Assembly (NCBI RefSeq): GCF_011074885.1
Contig: NC_054690.1
Location: 1,741,001 to 1,805,000 of the forward strand
Reading direction: 5' to 3'
Length of the DNA stretch: 64,000 bases
DNA from: Brettanomyces bruxellensis
Taxonomy: Eukaryota; Ascomycota; Pichiomycetes; Pichiales; Pichiaceae
Shown: positions 40,495 to 49,812 of the stretch, in pieces
Numbering within the stretch: the first letter of the stretch is position 1
Layout: every line of letters starts with the position of its first letter
Program-made: the position numbers and the translations under genes
Notes under the pieces: model-generated
Told to the model about the DNA's origin: nothing
The model's input: the letters and a program-made list of their open reading frames with translations, nothing else
Databases searched by the model: none

Positions 40495-42292
40495 CCAATG
40501 AATTAATGGTAAACAGCAGGTGTGCTGTCTGAATATAGATCGGTGTCAGTGTATTAATTATGTATCTTGCCTGAAATAGAGAATTACGAGTATTTCGTGG
40601 TGGATAAGCTTGTAAAGAAGCAGCATATACAATTTGTTCTAAGACAAAATGTCGGTGTATATACACAGCTTGAATATTACCGCGTCCTAGATGAACAAGT
40701 GGATGTGGTAATCCTAATAAATAATCCAGACAAGTGCCAGCCAGACTGTTCTAATACTAGTCGTACTATTTGTTAAAACTGTACAAAAAACAGCCAGGTA
40801 GAGATGCACAGTGAGAAGTATTTAAAGAAGACAGTATTGCGTGTAGTTCCTCAAGCATATGCAGTTGATAAAATTCGATGTTATGAATTGATCTCCTTTA
40901 AGAACGTTTATTTGCTGTTTGCAATCATAACATTGCAGTGCTAGTTATTTTATCTTAGGTGGCAAGGTGAATCAAGTGAGGATATGTAAGAATCGTTCTC
41001 TTACTATGACTAAAGCCATGTTGAGCTGGAAAAGATATGCTTGCTTTTATGTATAGTAATATGATAGTGTACCAAATTTTCACTATATGAGGTACGGAAA
41101 GAGATTATGGAACAGACTAAATTAAAAAGCAAACTTATTTATATGGCAATTACAATCTAGGGGAAATGCAGACTATGGCAGGGATTAGATAAGTATATCA
41201 GTTAGGAAGAATAACTGAAATAGGAAAATTAGGAATGCACTAACAAGCATGCAGTTTATGTAGGATGCGTACACCGATTAGAGTATATGCAAAGGACCTA
41301 GTACAAAGTGTAGAGAATCACGACTGAATCCTGCTTTGATGAAGTCTTAAGAATGATACTAAGTTTCAATTTTTAATGTATCCAATATCACGAAATAATC
41401 TGCCAATTAATGCATTAAAATGATGTGGTCAAATAGTTCATTGTTATGCAATTAATATTCATGTAATATTTTGGTTAATTGGTTCAAGTATGACGCCGAT
41501 TACTTCATGAAGTTTCTCGTAAACTAATATATTGAGCATTTTGAATGTCAGAGAAATGAAAAGTATAGAAGTAAAGAACTACACAATAGATTAAATAAAA
41601 GGGGGAAATTCGCATGCTTAAATACATTTAATCCTTATGAGTCTTTCTTTTCATTAACAAGGCAGGGGCAGTACATATAGACGCGACGGTGGACGAAACT
41701 ATTACGAGTTGACTAATAGTGAATGAATAGTGAATGAATAGTTAATGAATAGTCAATTAATAGTGAATGAATAGTGAATAAATCAATGAACAGTCAATCG
41801 GCGGACAATCAGTATATTTAATAAATCCAATTTAGCACACAATATACGACTTTACACAGTGTGGAAGTGAACAGAGTAAAAAACAAGTGTCCTCGTTTTA
41901 ACCTCACCAATCGTACTATCAATAACACAAAACTATAGCAATACAAGAAACAAAAAGCAAATCACCATCAAACTCAAGCAAAAGCAAGAATGAGATCAGA
42001 AATGGGATCACGAAGGAATTCAAGATGGAGGTCAAGATTAGGATCTATATCCAAATCAAATCAAATCAAGATCCATATACAGAACAAGATCCAAAACAAG
42101 ATCTATATCCATATCCATATCCAGAACAAAATCTAAATCAAGATCCAAATCCTAATCCAAATCCAAATCCAAATCCAAATACAAATCAAATCAAATCAAA
42201 AACAAAACAAACCCATATCACGACTCAAAACATACTGTAAACGTTCTAGTCCATCACCACTCCTCATTTCTTCTTACGTCCTTCCCAATTTC
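40495..42292. other. 1.8-kb spacer between convergent SLA1 and the GCR1_C gene
   Basis: AT-rich, no credible gene or RNA. Two repeat patches: AATGAATAGTG units at about 41714-41800, and the CCAAAT tract listed separately. Confidence 0.4.
42041..42208. repeat. ATCCAAATC/ATCCATATC repeat
   Basis: About 170 bp of 6- and 12-bp units (ATCCAAATCAA, ATCCATATCC, CCAAAT) in the 3' spacer of the GCR1_C gene. It gives an artefactual Q/D/P/N-rich open frame. Confidence 0.8.
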
Positions 42293-43372
42293 TCACTGCT
42301 TCTTCTCCAACCCCATCTTGGCCAATGCCGGGTCGGTCGTCGCGTCGGCCTCCTCCTTCTCAGCCTCCGCCCCCTCGGCCTCCTTGTGCTCATCCTGAGC
42401 CGCCACGGCCGCTGCAGCTGTCGCCTCCGCGACCTCGTCCATCGTCCGCGTGTCGGACTTCCGGGACCTCTTTCTCGGAGGTTCTTCTGCCGGCACACCG
42501 CGAATTCCCTCGGCTACATTGCCCGCATCGTCGTAGAGACGGTCAGGGAGCGACCCGTAGAGCCAGAAAAGCCCCTTGCCCCTGCTTTTCCGGTATATAT
42601 CGAGGTCGCGGACCACCTCGGCGGGTTTTTTCATCGGGAACCGCTTCAGCTCGCCCTCGATGAACTCAACCACCTTCTTCCTCCGTTGGGCACTCTTGGC
42701 GATCCGGCCGCGCCTCCACTTCGTGCCAAAATGCAACTCGAGGAATTTTAAAGGCCTCTGGCCCCGGTATCCCTCCGTCCACTCATCCCAGAGATCATAA
42801 ACGTTCTTCGCACGTGGATTGAGGTCGATCTCCGGCACGGAGCCGCTGCCCGACGACAGCCGCCTTGGGTTCAAGTCCTGGTACTGTGTGAGCGAGTTTC
42901 CGGCTGCCAACGACTCCGCAGCCTTCACCAACCCGTTCTGTGCCTGCTGGGCCACCTCTAGAAGCATCAACCGGCCATCTATGTCCTTGTCCGCGATGCC
43001 CTTGGGGCCCACCTCGCCCGTCCCGTTCACAAGCGATGCCGAAAGACTGGCTATCGTGCCTGCCTTCACCCTCAAGTCCTCCATTGTCGCTGCTATGCTG
43101 TCAAAAGAGCTCGAAATCGAGTCCGTGATCTCCTTGAGCTGCGCGAGGAAGAACTCCTCTTGTGTTGTCGACTCCTTGTTGTCGCTGCTGTCCTCTTTTT
43201 CCATCTCGTTGTCTGCATTTTCGCCTGCCTGCTGTTGCTGCTGCTGTTGTGTTGCTGCTGCAACTGCTGATGCAACTTCTTCCGTGCTCACTTCAGTCAC
43301 TGCCTTCTCCTCCTCGTCCCTGTTCGCCTTGCCCTGCTCTTTGTTCTCTGCCTCAAACTGGTTCGTGCTCAT
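42293..43372 (-). CDS. GCR1_C-domain (Gcr1/Msn1/Hot1-type) DNA-binding protein
   Basis: 359 aa. The GCR1_C domain lies at about residues 188-250: V-Y-D-L-W-D-E-W-T-E-G, then L-E-L-H-F-G-T-K-W-R and an R-R-K-K-V-V-E-F-I segment, the core shared by Gcr1, Msn1 and Hot1. These activate glycolytic or osmostress genes in S. cerevisiae. The N terminus has a Gln run (43233-43253 region), acidic patches, and a hydrophobic helix (about 75-160) that could be a coiled coil. After the domain, E-E-P-P-R-K-R-S-R-K is a likely nuclear signal, followed by an Ala/Glu-rich tail. Which paralogue it equals cannot be told from this domain. Confidence 0.8.
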   Translation of the reverse strand: MSTNQFEAENKEQGKANRDEEEKAVTEVSTEEVASAVAAATQQQQQQQAGENADNEMEKEDSSDNKESTTQEEFFLAQLKEITDSISSSFDSIAATMEDLRVKAGTIASLSASLVNGTGEVGPKGIADKDIDGRLMLLEVAQQAQNGLVKAAESLAAGNSLTQYQDLNPRRLSSGSGSVPEIDLNPRAKNVYDLWDEWTEGYRGQRPLKFLELHFGTKWRRGRIAKSAQRRKKVVEFIEGELKRFPMKKPAEVVRDLDIYRKSRGKGLFWLYGSLPDRLYDDAGNVAEGIRGVPAEEPPRKRSRKSDTRTMDEVAEATAAAAVAAQDEHKEAEGAEAEKEEADATTDPALAKMGLEKKQ

Positions 43373-44410
43373 TTCTGTTTCTCCCGTTGCTTTTCACTAC
43401 TTTGTGTTCGTCGGGTCGATTTTCTCTGTCTAGAAAAAAAATACTTTCCTCCTTTTCCTGATGCTACCTGATCTGTCTGTCTGTCTCCTCTTTCTCTAAA
43501 AAATGAAAGAATGGATGCAATCTGACCAATCAAAACAAATCCACCTAGGAAAAGAAACTGTGCAGAAAAGGGAAAAGGAAAAAGGAAAATGGGATCCTGC
43601 ATTTATTTGTATTTGCATACCCATGCACACGTACTTGATTTTTTACTCCTTATATATATTTCTTTTTTTCGACTCCCTGTTTGCACTGCCGAAAGACAAA
43701 AAACAAAACAAAAAAAAACTCTCGGTTTTGCGACCCTTTCAATCGACTGTATTGGTCGGAAATTCGCGAGCACAAGAAAGAAAAATTTTGCGACGAACGA
43801 CGGGGCTATCGACCAATGAGCGTCCAGCATTAGCTTGCGACGCCGTGACTTCAATTTCCGACTCGCTGTTTTCCATTCCATTTCATTTAATTTATATTTT
43901 TGAACTTTTCGATCAAGCTGCTTTAAACGGGGTAAACCAGAGTTAGAGACATAGTGCTAATGCTTTACATTTTTCTACCAAATTTTTGCCATTTTAAGAA
44001 TCCTGCTATTTTTATTATGTTGGTCTTCTTGTTCTTTCTTGCTCACAATTCTTGGTGGTCCTCGAATAACTCGATCCTGTACTTGGCCTGCACTAAATCC
44101 CACCACTGTGAATTTGCGTCATATTCGTTAAAGCCGCACTAAGCAGCACCACACGGCAAAACAATAGAGAAAAAATGGAAATATAAAAAAATAAAAAATA
44201 AAAATAAAAATAAAAATAAAAATAAAAATAAAAATAAAAATAAAAATAAAAATAAAAATAAAAATAAAAAATAAGATAGCCGCGGAGCCTTTTGGTCTAG
44301 CATTAACAAGGTATGAGGAGTGAAATAAAAGCATACCCGGCCAAAGGCTTCCAAGCAGACTCGATAGACATATTTTTCGGCACTAAATCACACAATTAGG
44401 CACTCCATAC
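43373..44410. other. Divergent intergenic region
   Basis: 1.04 kb between the GCR1_C gene and the coiled-coil gene. A 147-codon open frame at 43503-43946 has no recognisable features and AT-driven composition, so I do not call it. Contains the AAAAAT microsatellite. Confidence 0.4.
44182..44274. repeat. (AAAAAT)n microsatellite, about 15 copies
   Basis: Nearly perfect hexamer array upstream of the coiled-coil gene. Length likely polymorphic. Confidence 0.9.
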
Positions 44411-45175
44411 ATGGGCTCGCAGGCATTTGCGGATATCGACCCTACATTATGGGCAAAACGGAAGCAGTTGAGTCGGCAGAAGAAAGAACTAGATAAGATC
44501 GCTTATGGGAAGAAAAGAAGAGAGGAAAGAGCAAATAACCCTGATCTACGCACTAGTGGAGTGATCTGGAAGCAGGAAGGTATAACAAAGGAGGCGTTGC
44601 TCAAGGAAATACGCGCTTTAAAGAAGAAAAATAGAGAGTATGAGCTCAAGAACGCGAAACTTCGATCTGAATGTGATATAAAAAGGGAGGAAATGAGCTG
44701 CTTGAGGAAGAAAATCGGCGATGTTAGCCGTGATAACAGAAGCTGGGCACTGCGGCAATCCAAACTGGTGCAAGAAAACAAACAGTTAAAGATAGAGGTG
44801 TCTGCTTTAAGGCGAAAACTTGGAAAACATCTCGCAGAGCGTGTTTCTATGCAAGCCCAGTACAGTGCATTAGTTTCAGAGCTTGGGAACAATGAAAACG
44901 ACGAGGAGAATGAAGAAAATGGGTATTATGACGAAAACGAGGGAGAAACAGACCCAAGCATAGGAATAAGAATGCAAAAAGAGGATGATACAGATAGCAT
45001 ATATAACGACAGAAATGCAACAACGAGAGTCGGAGTTCCGGCGAGCGAAATGGACACTACGCAATTATTGAATCTGGACCCGTTTTCGATTCCAAGGAAG
45101 AAAAGCATACAGTCCAAAGGTAGGTTTGATAGTGAGGATGAGGATATGGACACGGAAAAGTTGCTAAGCATATAA
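44411..45175 (+). CDS. Small coiled-coil protein of unknown function
   Basis: 254 aa, not recognised. Residues 20-55 are basic. A coiled coil runs from about 58 to 160, with leucines at heptad spacing (L-L-K-E-I-R-A-L-K, then E-N-K-Q-L-K-I-E-V-S-A-L-R-R-K-L). The last ~90 residues are acidic and disordered with D-D-T-D-S-I-Y and a final S-E-D-E-D-M-D-T-E-K-L-L-S-I. The motifs L-N-L-D-P-F and D-T-E-K-L-L recur at the C terminus. No basic region aligned to make a bZIP is evident. A spindle-pole, shugoshin-like or nuclear adaptor role cannot be told apart. Same strand as IKS1, 331 bp upstream of it; that spacer (45176-45506) shows nothing notable. Confidence 0.65.
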   Translation: MGSQAFADIDPTLWAKRKQLSRQKKELDKIAYGKKRREERANNPDLRTSGVIWKQEGITKEALLKEIRALKKKNREYELKNAKLRSECDIKREEMSCLRKKIGDVSRDNRSWALRQSKLVQENKQLKIEVSALRRKLGKHLAERVSMQAQYSALVSELGNNENDEENEENGYYDENEGETDPSIGIRMQKEDDTDSIYNDRNATTRVGVPASEMDTTQLLNLDPFSIPRKKSIQSKGRFDSEDEDMDTEKLLSI

Positions 45176-45506
45176 ATGATGATAATAGTACCCAATAGAA
45201 ACAAATAATAAAATTACCTAACGAATTGTAGCTTTCCAGTTCTTGCAAAACCTGGCTTCATGATAATGTGTAGCGAAATTGGTATAATCCATTCTGAATA
45301 AAATCTGGAGCGAGGAAGAATAATTAAAATGTGGGGTGCCAAAAAAAGGGGAAGAGGCCTCGGCTATATAAGGCAAGGTAGGGGGAAAACTCGGGCTGCA
45401 TATTAGATAAATAGATCAAGTGCATTCTTTTCATGAATTTACATTTACGACTGCAATTCTGGTTTTCCTGCTTTTATATTTCTGTTAGCATTAATATAAT
45501 ACGAAC

Positions 45507-48308
45507 ATGTCGATTGTTAGGTATAATAGAGAAAGCAGTGTGGTTCAATCAGGAGATTCCGGCCTGAGTATAGTTCAGTAAGTATAAAAGAGGATGGGAT
45601 ATAGCACAAGGTAATATAACATGCACAACAGAAGATATTATAGCATCAGACTTATCACATATTATACATCATACAGAGGATATTACAGCATGCATCGTAC
45701 ATCATACATCAGACTTAGCATATACTATATATTATACATCATACATCATACTTATCATATATCATACTTATCATACATTGTACATCATATACCATACATC
45801 TTACATCTTACATCTTACATCATATTGTATCATGCTTATCATACCTTACTTGCTGGTCTGATGTCAGTGAAGAATGTTCATGACCCATATGCTTTGAAAT
45901 TGGCTTACGCATATATTTGAGCCAGTTTTGCATGTGAATCCACAACTACTTCCTCAATTCTTGCAGTACTCACTATGACTATCATTAGCACATTATCTAA
46001 GTCCTTCGACCAATTCCAGACAGTATACTAACCATACTACAGCAAAAATTTGCAATCAAACTCACTGGTGATCTACGATTCGGAAACTAACCGATTCGAG
46101 CTTTTAAGTCTGGATGGATACAATGGAAAAGACGGTTCTGAAACTGGAAACAGGCAGCACAGGCACCAGCATGGGTCCGGCAGGCCGAGGTTTTCAAGAA
46201 GTGGCAATTTCGAATTTGTTTGTGCAAATTGTGGGTATATAAACCGAATTTCGAGCCCATTTGTGCCCAGAAACAAGAATCAGGAGCACAGATCACACAG
46301 TCCTTTTTCAAGGCGAGAAAGCAGTAATCTGCGCGATTTTGTGCTGTCATCCGGTGAAAGTCTGTCAGATGTAGCTTTGAGATTGGAAGATGAGAATGGA
46401 AAAAGAAGCTATGCCGATGTTGAGCCGGAGAGTCTTGGTGCGAGAAAAAGAAGAAAGAGTAGTGATGCAGGCACTAATGGGCAAGGTGACCAGGCTAGGT
46501 ACATCACCACAAGTTCTGGAGACCTTTTAAGGGGAGATTATTTCAGATTATTGGCACAGATAGACTGGCCAAACAAAGAGTCGTCACGTGGAATTGTGCA
46601 GAAGGCTATATCTGATGCTGAGGCAAAGGAAAGTGAGGAGAATGAAAAGGTAGGAGGTGAAGAGAATGAAAAGATAGAAGGTGAAGAGAGTGAAAAGATA
46701 GAAAGTGTAGAGAGTGAGAAAAGTGAAGAAAATCAAAAGAGTGATAACATTCCATACCAGCTCATCAACCAAGGCTACTTCAAGAAATTCTTTAAAGTTC
46801 TGCAGACATTAGGCCACGGATCAAACGGCGTGGTTTACAAAGTAGAGCACGAGCTCATGGGTTTGAATCTGGGAGTATTTGCATTGAAAAAGATTGCCAT
46901 CGGCAACAATGTGCCAAACTTGCTGAAAATCCTCAATGAGGTCCAATTCTTGTACAATCTAAGCGACAAGGCATATCGGGCAGCATCAGAGTCCGGATCG
47001 GGTAATATTGTCCGGTACAATCACGTTTGGTTGGAGATAGACCAACTCACCAAGTTCGGGCCCAAAGTTCCTGTAATATTCATTTTGTATGAGTACTGTG
47101 GGGGCGGAGATCTCGAGCAGTTTGTCAATTCGGTTGCCAATCCTCGGTTTGACATCAACAGGGAGAAGATGCGTCGAAGAATGAGAAGATTGAGCGAATC
47201 AGAGACTCGTACAGGCGAGAAAAGTGCGAAAATATTCGATGAGGCCAAATACAGCCAGAAAAATGCCCGGTTTTTGACCAACTACGAGATCTTCAAGATA
47301 TTTAACGATGCAGTAAACGGTGTGGCATATCTCCACCGGCTCAAAATCATCCACCGCGACTTGAAGCCGTCCAACTGCTTGTTTAAGACCAGTTTCCCAC
47401 CGGAATACCGGCCAATCACGTCCATTTCCGAGCTCAACAAGATCCCAACGTTGCTGGTGAGCGATTTTGGAGAGTCAACCATGGAAAATGCGCACAGAAC
47501 ATCTACAGGAACGACCGGAACGCTTGAGTTTTGTGCTCCCGAGTTATTCCAGCTGGATGTACACCAGGGGAAGCACAAACTAAAGGAATTCACACATTCC
47601 TCCGACGTCTACTCGCTGGGAATGATACTATATTACCTCTGCTTCAATAATCTGCCATTTCGTTCATCTTCACCTGCCGGAATTCGAACAGAGATCCTCG
47701 AGTGCCGCTCCTTTAACACAATGGACACAATCCGGCCTCTATGCGCATCGAAGAACGACGCCAGAGACGAAAACTGGCTGCTATCCGACTGGGTTGACCT
47801 CATTCGACGGATGACAGATCCAAACAGAGAAAATAGGCCAAGTGCTCCCGAAATAGTGGCTGCAATGAGGCTCATCTACCAGAAACTTGCCGGAGATGAT
47901 GCTGTGCTGTCTTTTATGAGTGGTGAGGACGACCATGGCAGCATAAACAGTGTGAAAGACGAGAAAATCGAAAGAGACGAGGATGGCCAATTCAATCGCG
48001 ACAGCGAGCGTGTCGCAAACAGTGGGTCAGCCGCTGGAAATGCCGCCGGAAACGGCGACCTGGAGATCGTCGCATTGATCAACGATAGAAAAAGCGGGCA
48101 GCCGGAAAAGTGGCATTTGCAGTTTTGCATCCTGCTCGTACTAACGGTTGCCAACCTCTGGTTGTGGCGCAGCTGGCGGTATCTGGTAAATGCCGAATAC
48201 TTGGCACTTGGACTGTCGCTAAATCCAGAAGTGCAGTATTACTTGATTATTCTGCAAGTGCTTCTATTTCTATACGGAATGGGAATCGCATTTCTCGGCA
48301 TAAACTAG
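45507..48308 (+). CDS. IKS1: Iks1-type protein kinase with a 465-nt intron
   Basis: Exon 1 is 45507-45577 (ATG, 71 nt) and exon 2 is 46043-48308, giving 778 aa. The intron has donor GTAAGT, TACTAAC at 46026-46032 and acceptor ACAG; the joined N terminus (M-S-I-V-R-Y, then N-S-L-V-I-Y) matches Iks1. A C-A-N-C pair near residue 72 may be half of a zinc site. The kinase domain starts at G-Y-F-K-K-F-F-K-V-L-Q-T-L-G-H-G-S-N-G-V-V-Y and has A-L-K-K-I, H-R-D-L-K-P-S-N, D-F-G-E and E-F-C-A-P-E-L. The C terminus ends with two hydrophobic helices, suggesting membrane anchoring. S. cerevisiae Iks1 is 667 aa and of poorly known role. The stop overlaps the stop of the convergent Rab gene. Confidence 0.9.
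45640..45846. repeat. CATACATCATA microsatellite inside the IKS1 intron
   Basis: About 200 bp of ACATCATACATC/TTATCATAC units, all within the intron 45578-46042. It accounts for nearly half of the intron's length. Confidence 0.8.
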
Positions 48309-49078
48309 CACTGGCAACTGGCCTTGGTTGCCCTCAGATGAAGATCGACCGTCATCGAAGACTTCTTGGCTTTCTGATCGTCGTAAGAGTGGTATAGCGA
48401 TGCGTCGATCGTCTCGAGAATGTAGTCGAACAACTCCGCGATGCCTATATTCATCTTTGAGCTTGTTCTGAACCATTTTCCGCACACAATTCCCCGGTGG
48501 GCCGCCAGAAATGACTCAATCTGTGAGTTGAAAGGGCAAGGTTGGAATGAATCAGCCTGAAGTTTTCGCTCAAAAGGTGGAATTTCGTCATTTACAGGTT
48601 TCAACGGCAACAAGTCCAGCTTGCTGCCCACCAGAATGACCTTAAGCCTTGGAGATTCGCCTTCAGACCCCTCATTCATGTAATCTTTCAACTCGCTGAT
48701 CCAATACCCTGCTTTCTGAAATGAAAACGAGTCTGTAAGGTCAAAAACAACCAATGCAACGTTCGAATTCCGGTAGTATAGAGGTGTCAAGTTGTGGAAC
48801 CGCTCTTGTCCGGCAGTATCCCATATCTGCAAGTTTATGAGGCTGATGTTCTTGCTGGCTGTCTCCTTTCTCAAGATTTTCTTCGAGATAAACGCCGCTC
48901 CTATGGTTGATGCTTTTCCTTCGTTAAAAGTATTGTTTTGGAACCGTTGGATGATTGATGACTTCCCCACTGATGATTCACCGAGGAAAACTAGCTTCAA
49001 GTCTGCAATTCTAGATGGCTGGCATGTGAGGAAAACTGAAGTTGCACTTCTGTTGGGCAGATTGGAGATTGAAGACAT
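48305..49078 (-). CDS. Rab5-family small GTPase (Vps21/Ypt52/Ypt53 type)
   Basis: 257 aa from the ATG at 49076-49078 (the frame is open further upstream only from a GTG). Endosomal Rab. P loop G-E-S-S-V-G-K-S-S, switch I T-I-G-A-A-F (the Rab5 signature), W-D-T-A-G-Q-E-R, base-binding G-S-K-L-D, and S-S-K in place of SAK. It ends C-Q-C, a digeranylgeranylation site. Between SKLD and SSK there is an extra ~40 residues compared with Rab5, rich in Pro and Phe. A 20-residue N-terminal extension precedes the G domain. Early-endosome fusion and vacuolar sorting are the known roles of this family. I cannot choose among the three yeast paralogues. Confidence 0.87.
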   Translation of the reverse strand: MSSISNLPNRSATSVFLTCQPSRIADLKLVFLGESSVGKSSIIQRFQNNTFNEGKASTIGAAFISKKILRKETASKNISLINLQIWDTAGQERFHNLTPLYYRNSNVALVVFDLTDSFSFQKAGYWISELKDYMNEGSEGESPRLKVILVGSKLDLLPLKPVNDEIPPFERKLQADSFQPCPFNSQIESFLAAHRGIVCGKWFRTSSKMNIGIAELFDYILETIDASLYHSYDDQKAKKSSMTVDLHLRATKASCQC

Positions 49079-49812
49079 TTGTGTGAAGATTGTGTAAAAT
49101 GTGGAGAAATGAGCAGAAATGTATTTTGTTCCGAATTGGCTATATAGTGTGGAGGCAAGTAGATATGATGGCAGAAGAATGAAGTGGAGCACAGAGTGTT
49201 AGGCGATAAAAGGGCAAAAATGGTATGTATTGAAGAAATACTAAATACTGAAAGATAAACGATAAAGTAATTGATAAAAGAATAAAATAATAATCAGCTA
49301 TCAGATTACCAAAATACCCGACGATCTGTGTTGGGTGTCGGCAAAGCATTAACATCCCTGCACCAAATAAACATTTTTATTTATTTTACTCTACTTCCTT
49401 TTGAAAAATTGTGGAATAACGTAGAATTCAACGAACCAATTAAAGAATTAGGTACCCAAGAAGGGAGTAAGTAAGATAGTGGCAATGATAAGAAAAGACA
49501 GAGAGAATAAACGTAACCGTATCATAAATGAGAATAGAGACCCGAATGAGCACGGGAGGAAAGAGTATAGTAAGTAATAGTAGAGGCAGAATAAGATGGA
49601 AAGATAAAGAAGCAGCAAATGAGAGAGGGATTAAAATGAAAAAGTGGAAAAGGAATAAAATGAAGATAAAGTAAAATAGAGTGAAAGTCATCAGCTTAAC
49701 TGAGGTGAACTAGAAGCCAGTAGAAGCCAGTAGCAACCACTAGAAACCACTAGATACCAGTTCAACTATTAGGATCAACTCAACTAATATAAATCAATAT
49801 CATCAGTTTTTC
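49079..49812. other. Spacer between the Rab gene and RMD9
   Basis: AT-rich; a short repeat of AGTAGAAGCC/ACTAGAAACC units occurs at about 49711-49760. No gene or RNA seen. Confidence 0.4.

Noticed and set aside
43884..43894. Match to the S. cerevisiae ARS consensus
   Set aside because: That consensus is not known to define origins outside close Saccharomyces relatives, and AT-rich DNA matches it by chance.
43503..43946. 147-codon open frame between divergent genes
   Set aside because: AT-driven composition, no domain, lies in promoter space of two real genes.
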